This document shows positions 33,040 to 41,743 of a stretch of DNA of 64,000 nt, in pieces (the first letter of the stretch is position 1; every line of letters starts with the position of its first letter). The stretch is from Coprenecus sp949297365 (GTDB lineage Bacteria > Bacteroidota > Bacteroidia > Bacteroidales > UBA932). Location of the stretch: assembly GCA_963931055.1 (NCBI GenBank), contig OZ006987.1, forward strand, positions 1,364,001 to 1,428,000, read 5' to 3'. A program made the position numbers and the translations under genes. Under the pieces are notes generated by a model, which worked only from the letters and a program-made list of their open reading frames with translations, searched no databases and had not been told where the DNA came from.

Positions 33040-34695
33040 CTAACGGATCTTGGCGAACTCAATGTCATTCTCGGCACGCTCAGCGAGAGCTTCGTCCTTA
33101 GAAGCGGTCTCAAGAGCTGCGTTGGCGGCCTCTACATTACCCTGGCGGGCAGCGATGATGGCTTTCAGGTAGCTCATGCAGGCGCACTGTGCGTCACCGA
33201 GTATATTCGATGCAGCGTCAAGGTTGTCGTTCAGGATGTTTACGAGAGCCTCGTTGAATGAAGCGGCACCGTTGAGCTTGGAGGCTGCGTCAGCATAGTT
33301 GCCGTTCAGTATGTCGATGACAGCCATGTTGTACTGAGCCTCTTTCAGAGAAGACTTGTTGAAAGCGGCTGCTGCTGCCTCGTTGTCACCCTTGCGGAGA
33401 GCAACTACACCCATAGCGTTGTTGTAGTAAGCACAGTTCTTGTCGGATACGGAAGCAAGGGCATTCTCAGCCTCAGCGTTCTTGTCGAGAACGAGATATG
33501 CGACACCGAGATTGATCTTGGCACGGTCGCTGTTGAACTTCTCAATGGCTTTCTGATAAACGGTTACTTTCTGGTTGGCGTCCTCAAGCAGGGATGCTGC
33601 GCGGAGAAGGGCCTCCTCGTCGAGAATCTCGATATTGTCGTTTACAAGAGCTGTAAGTTCCTCGTTGCTGTAGTTGGTGAACTCGATGTTGGCGATGAAT
33701 CTTGCACGGCGGAGCTCAGGGAGAATGTCTTTCTTCAGAGTCGTATAGACCTCGGACATATTCTTGATCTCTCTCTCACGGACGGCGGGATCGCTGTACA
33801 TCTCCAGAACGCGGAGGATAAGGTCTTTGTCCTCGATGTTGGAGTTGGATACGAGCTCCTGGAATCCGTCCCAGTCCTCGTCCACGTTGGTGGTGTTGAC
33901 TGTGGTCTCGATACCTATCTTCTTGCTGTTGATCTTCTTGTTGAAGGCATCGCTGGCGGTCTTCGCACGTCTTTCAGAAAGCTCTGCGTTGAAATCTTCC
34001 TTTCCGTCAGGTGAGGCGTAAGCGATGATGTCGGTGCTTACGAGCTCTCTGCGCTCATCGGCCTTGAGGTTGGTGAGGAACTCCTGGAAAGCCTTGATCT
34101 CATCGGACTTCAACTGTGAGGGGCGTACTGTCGCGCTGTTGATCAGATAGAGGATCTGAGCCTCGTTCTGCTCGGCGATAACAGCCTGATATGCATCGGG
34201 AGCGTATGCGAGGCTGCCGTCAGTCTTCACGAGCATATAAGTGGTGTTTGCACCGTCAGCCACCTTATAGGGAGCTGTGAAGGGGATTCTCTTGTCCTTG
34301 TGGATAACGGTCATCCTCAGCTCGAGGTGAGAGTTTTCCATGCCTTCCTCATATGCGAACTCAAATGTCTTTGTTATGGTTCCTCCGGTCTCGGCTACTA
34401 CCTGATAGTTCTCGGTAACATCCTCGCCCTGGAGCATTACAGGGTCAAGTACGGTCTCACCACCATTATATACAAGAGCGGGAACGACTTCGACAATTGC
34501 TTTAGGGTGGAAGAAATCCTCAGGGAATGTGACAGTCACGTCGGCTTTGATGTTGCCGGCAACTACCTCGAGAACCTGAGGGTTGCAGCTTACGGATACT
34601 TCTTCGGCGCTTTCAGCCATTTTCTTGGGACTGCCGCAGGACTGAATCAGCAATCCTGCCGCAACGATCATAAGTACGTTAAAAATCTTTTTCAT
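33040..34695 (-). CDS. OmpA-like lipoprotein with tetratricopeptide-like repeats
   Basis: A 551-residue outer-membrane lipoprotein: signal peptide MKKIFNVLMIVAAGLLIQSC with lipobox IQSC. A beta-rich N-terminal part is followed by an OmpA-type peptidoglycan-binding segment (about residues 190-270: ATVRPSQLKSDEIKAFQEF and AYASPDGKEDFNAELSERRA). From about residue 370 the chain is Ala-rich helical with TPR-like repeats (AKINLGVAYLVLDKNAEAEN). The gene stands alone between two terminator or promoter regions. Homologues are common in Bacteroidota; the function is not established. Confidence 0.82.
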   Translation of the reverse strand: MKKIFNVLMIVAAGLLIQSCGSPKKMAESAEEVSVSCNPQVLEVVAGNIKADVTVTFPEDFFHPKAIVEVVPALVYNGGETVLDPVMLQGEDVTENYQVVAETGGTITKTFEFAYEEGMENSHLELRMTVIHKDKRIPFTAPYKVADGANTTYMLVKTDGSLAYAPDAYQAVIAEQNEAQILYLINSATVRPSQLKSDEIKAFQEFLTNLKADERRELVSTDIIAYASPDGKEDFNAELSERRAKTASDAFNKKINSKKIGIETTVNTTNVDEDWDGFQELVSNSNIEDKDLILRVLEMYSDPAVREREIKNMSEVYTTLKKDILPELRRARFIANIEFTNYSNEELTALVNDNIEILDEEALLRAASLLEDANQKVTVYQKAIEKFNSDRAKINLGVAYLVLDKNAEAENALASVSDKNCAYYNNAMGVVALRKGDNEAAAAAFNKSSLKEAQYNMAVIDILNGNYADAASKLNGAASFNEALVNILNDNLDAASNILGDAQCACMSYLKAIIAARQGNVEAANAALETASKDEALAERAENDIEFAKIR

Positions 34696-34759
34696 TTTGA
34701 ATATTTTAAGATTGTTGTTTTCTATTTATGGATTTTCGTAAATGCAAATATAATAATTA

Positions 34760-34792
34760 TTTGATTTTTGATGATAAAAATTGATAACTTTG
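34760..34792 (+). promoter_or_regulatory. Promoter of the sigma-54 activator gene
   Basis: TTTG (34760-34763), a 21-bp spacer and TAACTTTG (34785-34792) match consensus. The ATG at 34797 lies only 4 bp after the -7 element, so the transcript may have almost no leader. Confidence 0.7.
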
Positions 34793-34796
34793 CGAT

Positions 34797-35999
34797 ATGG
34801 AACTCAATGAAATCAAAAACAGGTTCGGGATTATAGGCAATGATCCGAGGCTCAACAGTGCCATAGATACTGCCGTCCAGATTGCCGGGACGAATCTGTC
34901 AGTGCTCATCACCGGAGAAAGCGGTGTGGGCAAGGAGGTGATCCCCAAGATTATCCATGCTTTCAGCCCGCGTAAGCACAACAACTACATAGCCATCAAC
35001 TGCGGTGCGATACCGGAGGGAACCATCGAGTCCGAGTTGTTCGGCCACGAGAAAGGCTCTTTCACTGGTGCAAACGAGGCCCGCAAGGGTTACTTCGAGG
35101 CGGCTGACAAGGGTACCATCTTCCTGGACGAGGTGGGAGAGCTGCCTCTTCCTACGCAGGCCAGGCTGCTGAGGGTGCTGGAGAGCGGCGAGTTTATAAG
35201 AGTGGGCTCGTCCAAGGCCCAGAAGACGGATGTGAGGGTCATAGCGGCCTCGAACATCAACTTCATGCATGCCATTCAGGAGGGAAAGTTCCGGGAGGAT
35301 CTGTATTACAGGCTGAATGCTGTTCCTATATATATACCTCCACTGAGAGAGAGGAAGGGTGATATCCACCTGCTGTTCATGAAGTTCGCACTGGATTTCG
35401 CGGACAAATACAAGATGCCGGCCGTACGTCTGGAACCGGATGCCAGGGCTCTTCTGGAGGCGTATCGGTGGCCGGGCAATATCCGTCAGCTCAAGAATGT
35501 GGCGGAGCAGATATCCGTGCTGGAGAGCAACCGTCAGATATCGGCGGAAGTGCTCAGAAAATATCTGCCGGCGGATGACCCCAACAGCCTTCCTGTGCGT
35601 AACTGTGACAGCGGTACTGCCGGAAATATCCAGGACAGGGACATCATCTTCAAGATGCTGTTTCAGCTTAGGGAGGAAGTGGATGAGCTCAAGGCCATGA
35701 TAGGCAGACCTGACAGTAATGTGCCGGAGATTCCCCAGGTGCATGCTCTGCCGGCCAAGTTGTCCGATATGCCGGACTTCTCCATGGTAGTTCCCTCAGC
35801 CGAGGTGGTGCATGTAAAGGAAGAGGCTCCGCTGACAATCCACGATATGAATGACGACATGATCCGCAAGGCTTTGGAAAAGCATGAAGGCAGGCGGAAA
35901 GCGGCTGCGGCGGAACTTGGAATCTCCGAGAGAACCCTGTACAGGAAGATAAAGGAATTGAAAATAAACGAAAATGATAAACAAGATGAGAAAGATTAG
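34797..35999 (+). CDS. Sigma-54 interaction-domain (AAA+) transcriptional activator
   Basis: A 400-residue bacterial enhancer-binding-type protein with no receiver or PAS domain in front. Walker A is GESGVGKE, the sigma-54 contact loop GSFTGA (variant of GAFTGA), Walker B GTIFLDEVGEL, and the sensor segment YRWPGNIRQLKN. A Fis-type helix-turn-helix ends the protein (GRRKAAAAELGISERTLYRK). The lptE-like gene overlaps its end by 26 bp. The activator, LptE, hypothetical and SecG order is conserved in Bacteroidales as far as I know. Confidence 0.92.
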   Translation: MELNEIKNRFGIIGNDPRLNSAIDTAVQIAGTNLSVLITGESGVGKEVIPKIIHAFSPRKHNNYIAINCGAIPEGTIESELFGHEKGSFTGANEARKGYFEAADKGTIFLDEVGELPLPTQARLLRVLESGEFIRVGSSKAQKTDVRVIAASNINFMHAIQEGKFREDLYYRLNAVPIYIPPLRERKGDIHLLFMKFALDFADKYKMPAVRLEPDARALLEAYRWPGNIRQLKNVAEQISVLESNRQISAEVLRKYLPADDPNSLPVRNCDSGTAGNIQDRDIIFKMLFQLREEVDELKAMIGRPDSNVPEIPQVHALPAKLSDMPDFSMVVPSAEVVHVKEEAPLTIHDMNDDMIRKALEKHEGRRKAAAAELGISERTLYRKIKELKINENDKQDEKD

Positions 36000-36492
36000 G
36001 AATGTAGTTCTGTCGCTGTTGTTGTGTTTTTCCCTGTACGGCTGCGGCATCTATTCGTTCTCAGGAACATCCATCCAGCCGGATGTCAAGACCATAGCCG
36101 TGGAGTATTTCCAGAACAACGCCCTAAAGGTCAATCCTACGCTTGCGGCTAATCTTACCGACGCGCTTATCGACCAGTACCGCAGGCTTACAAGTCTGGA
36201 TATTCTCACTGAGAACGGAGATATGAATGTGTCCGGTGAGATTACCTCGTATGATACCCGTCCGATGGCCGTTACCGCCGATGAGGTGGCTTCACAGAAC
36301 CGTCTGACCGTCAATGTGAAGATATATTTCACCAACCGTCTGCATCCCGAGGAGGATTTCGAGAAATCTTTCTCTGCCTATGCCGACTATGATTCCAACC
36401 AGCTGCTGGATGCCGTCGAGGGGTCTCTCTGCGACGAGATCATCGACATACTGGTGGAGGATATATTCAACGCCACTGTGGCCAACTGGTAG
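35974..36492 (+). CDS. lptE: LptE-family LPS assembly lipoprotein
   Basis: A 172-residue lipoprotein (signal with lipobox LYGC) that in this family plugs the LptD channel for LPS export to the outer surface. Features seen are GIYSFSGTSIQPDVKTIAVE after the lipid Cys, NLTDALIDQYRRLTSL and the conserved end EDIFNATVANW. The frame begins inside the sigma-54 activator gene (26-bp overlap; Met at 35974 or 35986), which implies coupled translation. Confidence 0.87.
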   Translation: MINKMRKIRNVVLSLLLCFSLYGCGIYSFSGTSIQPDVKTIAVEYFQNNALKVNPTLAANLTDALIDQYRRLTSLDILTENGDMNVSGEITSYDTRPMAVTADEVASQNRLTVNVKIYFTNRLHPEEDFEKSFSAYADYDSNQLLDAVEGSLCDEIIDILVEDIFNATVANW

Positions 36493-36500
36493 TGTCAGTC

Positions 36501-37118
36501 ATGGAAACGGTCAGTCTGAAAAACAACACTATCGCCGAGCTGGAGAAACTGGTGGAGTCGTACCCCTGGTTCGCCGCAGCCCGCAAGGAACTGTTTCTCA
36601 GGATGTCGGCCATGGGCGAGGAGTACCGCAGGGATGCCCTTCACCGGACTGTGCTGTATATCTATCCGGACTACAGTGCGTTTAGGGAGGCGTATGTGCT
36701 TTCTTCCGCCGCCGAAGTGGACGAATGCGTATATGAGGAAACGGTATCCGTTGTCTCTACGGATGCCGGACTGTCCGTGACGGTTCCCGAGGCTGAGACC
36801 GAAGAGCAGACAGCCGGGCCTGAGCCTGAGCGGAAGCGGATATATGTCGTCGGGGGAGACTATTTCATGCCGGATGACCTCAGGGATGTCCAGGGACAGG
36901 ATCTCTCTTCACTGGACAGTTCCCGGAAAAGCCAGGTATCCTCGGACAGTTCCGAGTTTACCGACGAGGCGTTCTATACCGAGACGCTGGCCAGGATTTA
37001 TGCAGACCAGGAGCTATATGACAGGGCAAATGAGGTTTATGAGAAACTTATTTTGCTATATCCAGAAAAAAGTGCTTACTTTGCAGCCCTTAAAAACGAT
37101 ATTAAGAAATATTTGTAG
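36501..37118 (+). CDS. Protein of unknown function between lptE and secG
   Basis: A 205-residue cytoplasmic protein without signal peptide (ATG 36501; a GTG at 36492 is also in frame and would overlap the lptE stop). The N-terminus (IAELEKLVESYPWFAAARKE) and the C-terminus (ETLARIYADQELYDRANEVYEKLILLYPEKSAYFAALK has the look of one tetratricopeptide repeat) are helical; the centre is acidic and probably disordered. Its location between lptE and secG is kept in relatives, which suggests an envelope-related role. Nothing more specific can be said. Confidence 0.72.
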   Translation: METVSLKNNTIAELEKLVESYPWFAAARKELFLRMSAMGEEYRRDALHRTVLYIYPDYSAFREAYVLSSAAEVDECVYEETVSVVSTDAGLSVTVPEAETEEQTAGPEPERKRIYVVGGDYFMPDDLRDVQGQDLSSLDSSRKSQVSSDSSEFTDEAFYTETLARIYADQELYDRANEVYEKLILLYPEKSAYFAALKNDIKKYL

Positions 37119-37120
37119 TT

Positions 37121-37492
37121 ATGTTCATAGCAATTTCAATTTTGATAATCATTGCGAGCCTTCTGCTCACTTTCGTGGTTCTGATTCAGAATTCCAAGGG
37201 TGGCGGACTCGCAGCCAATTTCGCAGCCGGCAACCAGACATTCGGTGTGCGTCAGACAGCTGACTTCCTTGAGAAGGCTACATGGACACTGGCGATTATA
37301 ATACTCGCTCTCTGCATTCTGGCGACAGCATTTACTCCTACCAGGAAACAGAGTGACAACGCAGTGCTTCAGAAGCTTGAGCAGACCGGAACAACGACAG
37401 GCGCACCTGAGTTCCCTACGACCATTCCCGGTGGTGAGGCCGCTCCCATAGAGCCTGTGGCTGATCCCGCCGCTCCTGCAGAGGCAGAATAA
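37121..37492 (+). CDS. secG: Preprotein translocase subunit SecG
   Basis: Auxiliary subunit of the SecYEG channel. The 123-residue protein has two membrane helices (about 1-22 and 52-72) joined by the conserved loop VVLIQNSKGGGLAANFAAGN, where QNSKGGGL is the family mark. A Pro/Ala-rich disordered tail follows, as usual in Bacteroidota. It starts 2 bp after the preceding stop codon. Confidence 0.95.
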   Translation: MFIAISILIIIASLLLTFVVLIQNSKGGGLAANFAAGNQTFGVRQTADFLEKATWTLAIIILALCILATAFTPTRKQSDNAVLQKLEQTGTTTGAPEFPTTIPGGEAAPIEPVADPAAPAEAE

Positions 37493-37533
37493 TAAAAAAG
37501 CCTGGAACGTTGAGTAACTGCGGCGTTCCAGGC
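37493..37533 (-). terminator. Terminator of the PspC operon, convergent with secG
   Basis: Arms GCCTGGAACG (37500-37509) and CGTTCCAGGC (37524-37533), perfect, loop of 14. The minus strand continues TTTTTTATTATT, a good release tract for the PspC-PadR operon. On the plus strand only A-rich sequence follows. Confidence 0.8.
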
Positions 37534-37559
37534 AAAAAATTATTGTAGAAAAAAATCAG

Positions 37560-39074
37560 TTACATTTCTGAAATCATTTTCAGGAACCGACTGGAGCAGA
37601 AGTCTATGTTGCTGTCAAATTCATGATTGACAGGCTCCCGGACTATGACTCTGGTCTTTTTGTTTACAGCCAGGTGGATGTCCCTTTCTATATCGGTGGC
37701 GCGGACATCCGGAGAGAAAACTATAGGCTCCAGCCTCAGAGTTCTGGTCTGTTCGTCGAAAAACCAGAAATCGCGGCTCTTCTTTTCCGTTATGTCGCTC
37801 AGGGTCATGCCCTCGGTCACGTATTCGGTGTAGGCGCTGATGTGACCGACGGTATCGCTGTTGCGTCCGATATAGAGGTCAGGATAGATTACAAGGAGGG
37901 AGCGGTCGTCTTTTTTGTCCATATACATCAGGTCAAATGAACTGTTGTCGGCATCTATGAGCACATCGCAGTCTTTCCACTGGGTGCAGCCGGCAAATTC
38001 TATGAACAGCGTGTCGAGGGCCGGTAACTGCGCTTTGGCCGCCTTGTGGTCTATGCTGCGTATGGTAGAGAGACTGCCCAGAGAGGCTCCGATAAGCCCC
38101 AGCAGGGCTGCGGCCCAGACGATGAACATAATCAGACCGGGCCTCCATTTCGGGGACTTGAGCCTGAACAGCATGAGAATGCCGGCATACAATGCTCCTA
38201 TGAAGGGCAGGACGGCTACTATGCAGGCCAGTACCGTTATCAGTACCGAGGCCCAGACGGGAGTGTCAGTCAATATGGACAGCATCCATGACAGGCCGAA
38301 GGCATTGACGCTGTTCCATATACCGATGCCGAACATCGCCATCAGGCCTGCGACGCTTCCCGACATGCCTATGAGCAGGAGGAGTATTCCGGTACATATC
38401 ACTATGCAGCGTCCCACTGCTTTCCAGAATCCTCCCGTACTTCCGACACCGTCTCTTACGCCTTTGCTGACGCGCCGGCCGGCCTCTCCGGCCTCCCTTC
38501 TCATGCTCTTCTGTATATCCTTAAGGGAGACGGAGCCGCCCTTCATATTGTACCTTTGCTCTACGGTGCGGGCCTCAGGCATGGCGATCCACAATACTAC
38601 ATAGGCGAACATGCCCAGTACGGACATTCCCCATCCCCAGTCTTCGAATATCTCCAACCAGAAGAAGAAAAGTGTCCAGACGGCGAAGATTATGCGGAAT
38701 ATCAAGGGGTCGGTTGAGAAGTACGCGCCCAGTCCGCCGCAGACTCCGCCCACTATCTTGTTGTCCGGGTCGCGGTACACTCTCTTTTTCGTCGTTCTGT
38801 GCTCCTCCTCGCTCTCTCCGTCGAAATCCTCGGGGCGGCCCAGGGTGTTGATTACTCCCTGCACTGCGTCGGCGGGGATGACCTTGTCGCGGTATCCCCT
38901 TTCGGTGAGGAGTTCTGCGATTCTGGATTCTATCTCGGAGAGTATCTCGCTGCAGTTGGCGTTTCCAGCGTAGTGCGTAGCAAGACGGTCCAGATAATCC
39001 TCCATCAACTCATGTGCGTCCTTGTCCAGAGTGAACGCTATGTTTCCTATACTGACTTTAACAACTTGTTGCAT
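37560..39074 (-). CDS. PspC-domain membrane protein, long form
   Basis: A 504-residue protein. The start at 39074 (MQQVVKVSIGN) is chosen because it aligns with the sister protein at 39455 (MKQVLNVGIGG); the frame extends eight codons further. The N-terminal cytoplasmic part (IAFTLDKDAHELMEDYLDRL) is followed by the PspC domain (YRDPDNKIVGGVCGGLGAYF then a long hydrophobic hairpin). Three to four more helices and a beta-rich C-terminal domain of about 170 residues follow. PspC proteins sense membrane stress. Last gene of a three-gene operon with padR and the short PspC gene. Confidence 0.88.
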   Translation of the reverse strand: MQQVVKVSIGNIAFTLDKDAHELMEDYLDRLATHYAGNANCSEILSEIESRIAELLTERGYRDKVIPADAVQGVINTLGRPEDFDGESEEEHRTTKKRVYRDPDNKIVGGVCGGLGAYFSTDPLIFRIIFAVWTLFFFWLEIFEDWGWGMSVLGMFAYVVLWIAMPEARTVEQRYNMKGGSVSLKDIQKSMRREAGEAGRRVSKGVRDGVGSTGGFWKAVGRCIVICTGILLLLIGMSGSVAGLMAMFGIGIWNSVNAFGLSWMLSILTDTPVWASVLITVLACIVAVLPFIGALYAGILMLFRLKSPKWRPGLIMFIVWAAALLGLIGASLGSLSTIRSIDHKAAKAQLPALDTLFIEFAGCTQWKDCDVLIDADNSSFDLMYMDKKDDRSLLVIYPDLYIGRNSDTVGHISAYTEYVTEGMTLSDITEKKSRDFWFFDEQTRTLRLEPIVFSPDVRATDIERDIHLAVNKKTRVIVREPVNHEFDSNIDFCSSRFLKMISEM

Positions 39075-39104
39075 TTTTATAAATTCTAAAAAATTCAAAA
39101 ACAG

Positions 39105-39443
39105 TTATTTTTCTCTTAAAAGACGGATTGTCTCGACGAGCTCCTGCCATGCTGAGTCCATCTCGGCGAGAGCCTGCCGGCCCTTGTCGGTGATCTGATA
39201 GTATTTTCGCGGCGGCCCCTGGGGGGATTCCTCCCAGCGGTAGGTGAGCAGTCCCTGGTTTTTCTGCCGTATCAGCAGCGGGTAGATGGTGCCTTCGACC
39301 ACTATCATCCGGGCGTCCTTGAGCTCGGAGAGGATGGATGATGCGTAGGAGTCCTTCTTGCTGAGGATGCTGAGGATGCAGTATTCCAGCACTCCCCGGC
39401 GCATCTGGGTCTTTACGTTCTCGACATTGTTCATTACTTCCAT
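39105..39443 (-). CDS. PadR-family transcriptional regulator
   Basis: A 112-residue winged-helix repressor. The typical PadR order is seen: RRGVLEYCILSILSKKDSYA, then ASSILSELKDARMIVVEGTI, YPLLIRQKNQGLLTYRWEES and PPRKYYQITDKGRQAL (wing). The C-terminal helix for dimerisation is short. It lies between two PspC genes, and in Bacteroidota this trio is common; it probably controls the operon in response to an envelope signal. Confidence 0.93.
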   Translation of the reverse strand: MEVMNNVENVKTQMRRGVLEYCILSILSKKDSYASSILSELKDARMIVVEGTIYPLLIRQKNQGLLTYRWEESPQGPPRKYYQITDKGRQALAEMDSAWQELVETIRLLREK

Positions 39444-39454
39444 GGCTGTGTCTC

Positions 39455-40060
39455 CTAATGATTAGCTGTGTTGTAGAATCTGCGCATATTCTCGGCCGTG
39501 ACCGGGAGACCGTGCATCCGGCATTTCTCCGCACTGGTACGGGCAGCCGGAACTGCAATCCAGAGGATGATGTAGATCCAGCCTCCGAATGAACCGAAGA
39601 GAAAGAGGAATACGAAGAGAATACGGATGACCAGCACGTCCACATCGAAGTAGCAGGCCAGGCCGGAAGCCACACCGCCGATGACGTTGTGGTCTGTGTC
39701 GCGGTAGAGTTTCTTTACCGGGCGGCTATCGCGGCCTGAGTGCCAGTATTCACCTGAGTCTGCGGTGCTGCCGGTGCCATTGTAGCCGGTATTTCCCGGA
39801 ATGTCAGAGCCGTCAGGCATACCGAGCTGTGCGATGACCCGCTCTACGAGGGAGATGTCCACCACCTCCTGACGGGAAGAGAGGGATTCGGAGAAGATCT
39901 CCGCGATACGCATTTCCAGATCGTCCATGACTTCTTTTGTCTGGTAGCCCATGCCTGTCTTGGAGCGGAATGCGTTGAGATAGGAGTTGAGTCTGTCGAA
40001 GGCATCCTCGTCGATGACGAAGCTGCGGCCTCCGATTCCTACATTGAGTACTTGTTTCAT
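39455..40060 (-). CDS. PspC-domain membrane protein, short form
   Basis: A 201-residue protein with the same N-terminal module as its 504-residue sister (MKQVLNVGIGGRSFVIDEDA) and a PspC domain (YRDTDHNVIGGVASGLACYF, then VLVIRILFVFLFLFGSFGGW). It stops shortly after the PspC membrane hairpin, with no extra domain. First gene of the operon; padR begins 11 bp later. Confidence 0.9.
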   Translation of the reverse strand: MKQVLNVGIGGRSFVIDEDAFDRLNSYLNAFRSKTGMGYQTKEVMDDLEMRIAEIFSESLSSRQEVVDISLVERVIAQLGMPDGSDIPGNTGYNGTGSTADSGEYWHSGRDSRPVKKLYRDTDHNVIGGVASGLACYFDVDVLVIRILFVFLFLFGSFGGWIYIILWIAVPAARTSAEKCRMHGLPVTAENMRRFYNTANH

Positions 40061-40097
40061 AGCTTTACTATTGTGTTGTTAGAATTATTCTGCACTG

Positions 40098-40105
40098 CAA
40101 ATATA
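40098..40105 (-). promoter_or_regulatory. -7 element of the PspC-PadR operon
   Basis: TATATTTG on the minus strand, 37 bp before the ATG at 40060. No TTTG at the right distance; an AT-rich stretch lies upstream. Confidence 0.5.
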
Positions 40106-40178
40106 TGTAAAAATTTTATTACCTTGTATCACAAAGTACATAAAATATAAAAATTCTTTGTGCCGTATATGCATGCTC

Positions 40179-41618
40179 CTATCGGAAGAGATCTTCCATT
40201 GTTATGATACTCTGGATCTTTCCGGCGTATTCATTGTCCCGTAGACCATACGTTGTGATGAATGTCTGGTGAATGGCCTTTTTAGGGTGGACAACATCGA
40301 GGAATGTCTGAAGGCGGTCTCTCAACTTACGGTCGTAGTCTTTTGTGATAGTATATTCGGATAGACTGAACTTGACTTCGCACAGGTTAATGATCCTGTC
40401 GGCCCGGTCTATCAGCATGTCGATCTGTGTGCCGTCGTGTGTCTCATCTCCTTTGAATGTCCAGGAATATGTTTCCGTGTGTACTCCGGATATTCCAAGT
40501 GCCGATTTGATCTGACGGATATGTGCGAAACAGACATTTTCAAAGGCAAGACCTCTCCAGGCGTTTATGCCCGGGGAAAACTGACTGTTTTCCCAGAACA
40601 CTTCATCGTTGGTCTTGTGACCGTCTATGAATTTGAGATAAAACAGGCAGAAAGGGTCTGTCAATCTGTACCGCAGGTCTCTTGAGCGTCCGGAAAAGTC
40701 CTGGAACGCGGATATGAAACCGTTCTCTCTCAGGATTCTGAGTATTTTAGTGAGACCTCCGCCTGATGACGGGGCCTTTGCCGCTATTTCCTCCCGGGTA
40801 TAACCGTTGCTGGAGGTTGAGAGGAACCGTACGATGTGCTTGTAGTCTTCCGGGTTTACAAACAGTGAGTTGAACAGCCTGTCAAACTCATTTGATAATT
40901 CAGAGCCGTGTCTGAATAAAAGATAATCCACATTCTGAGCCAGGCTCCGTTCCTTTGTCAAGGAGTTCAGGTAATAAGGGATGCCCCCGAATATCATCCA
41001 GCTTTGTATGATATCGTACCGGTCTATTCTGACCTGATTGAGTCGAAAGAGTTCTTCAGTCTCTGCCAATGTCATAGGAGACAGGCATATCTGCTTGGTG
41101 AGACGTCCGTAAAGTCCTCCTGTGTTGTTTATCAGATTGTCGTTGATCCATGAGGTAGCGGAGCCGCATACAATCAGCATAAGATTGTCCCGTCCGGCAC
41201 CCCATCCGTTCCAGAAATGTTCCAAGGCGGTTATAAAGCCTGAGCGATGAGTATCCATCCACGGTACTTCGTCTAGAAAAACAACCTGTCTTGTTTCTTT
41301 TCCCTTGCTTTCCAGTAACTCAATCAGTAGACCGAATGCTTCCATCCAGCTGGAAAGAGCAGTGGTGTTGCCTGAACCGTAACGCGCCAGTGACAATGTG
41401 AAGTTGCGTAATTGTTCGGACAGCAGTTTCTTGCCGTTCAGCTCAAAAGGCGAAAGTCCTGTGTGGTAGAATGCGAATCTGTCCTTGAACATTTCTCTTA
41501 TCAGGAAAGTCTTCCCGATCCGTCGTCTTCCATAGATGGCGATAAATTCACTTTTGCCACTGTGGTACAGGTCGTTAAGAGTTGCCTGCTCAATATCTCT
41601 TCCTATTATTTTCGTCAT
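40179..41618 (-). CDS. AAA ATPase with C-terminal DUF234 domain, accessory
   Basis: A 479-residue P-loop ATPase of the archaeal-ATPase group. Walker A is YGRRRIGKT (29-37), Walker B VVFLDEVPW, with a sensor-like CGSATSW after it. The middle holds a winged-helix segment (NGYTREEIAAKAPSSGGGLT). The C-terminal region has the nuclease-like fold of DUF234, with ENVCFAHIRQIK, the spaced acidic residue in TQIDMLID and INLCEVKFS, where E-x-K resembles a PD-(D/E)xK nuclease core. Role unknown; these genes spread widely and may be selfish or defensive. It is AT-richer than neighbours and its upstream region carries two copies of a dyad. Confidence 0.87.
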   Translation of the reverse strand: MTKIIGRDIEQATLNDLYHSGKSEFIAIYGRRRIGKTFLIREMFKDRFAFYHTGLSPFELNGKKLLSEQLRNFTLSLARYGSGNTTALSSWMEAFGLLIELLESKGKETRQVVFLDEVPWMDTHRSGFITALEHFWNGWGAGRDNLMLIVCGSATSWINDNLINNTGGLYGRLTKQICLSPMTLAETEELFRLNQVRIDRYDIIQSWMIFGGIPYYLNSLTKERSLAQNVDYLLFRHGSELSNEFDRLFNSLFVNPEDYKHIVRFLSTSSNGYTREEIAAKAPSSGGGLTKILRILRENGFISAFQDFSGRSRDLRYRLTDPFCLFYLKFIDGHKTNDEVFWENSQFSPGINAWRGLAFENVCFAHIRQIKSALGISGVHTETYSWTFKGDETHDGTQIDMLIDRADRIINLCEVKFSLSEYTITKDYDRKLRDRLQTFLDVVHPKKAIHQTFITTYGLRDNEYAGKIQSIITMEDLFR

Positions 41619-41632
41619 AACATTAGATTAAG

Positions 41633-41730
41633 CTTGCCAAAAGTAACCAAAAAAGTTGGTTTTGGCAAGAGTTCATATATCAAAACTCGCCAAAAGTGGT
41701 CAAAAAAGTTGGTTTTGGCAAGAGTTCATA
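41633..41730. repeat. Two direct copies of a dyad upstream of the DUF234 ATPase
   Basis: Copy 1 (41633-41669) is CTTGCCAAAA ... TTTTGGCAAG with perfect 10-bp arms and an inner AACCAA/TTGGTT pair. Copy 2 (41686-41722) starts CTCGCCAAAAGTGGTC and keeps the right half unchanged. The period is 53 bp, and both copies are followed by AGTTCATA. The first copy begins 15 bp before the ATG of the ATPase at 41618. Confidence 0.8.
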
Positions 41731-41743
41731 AGCCCGGATGACC

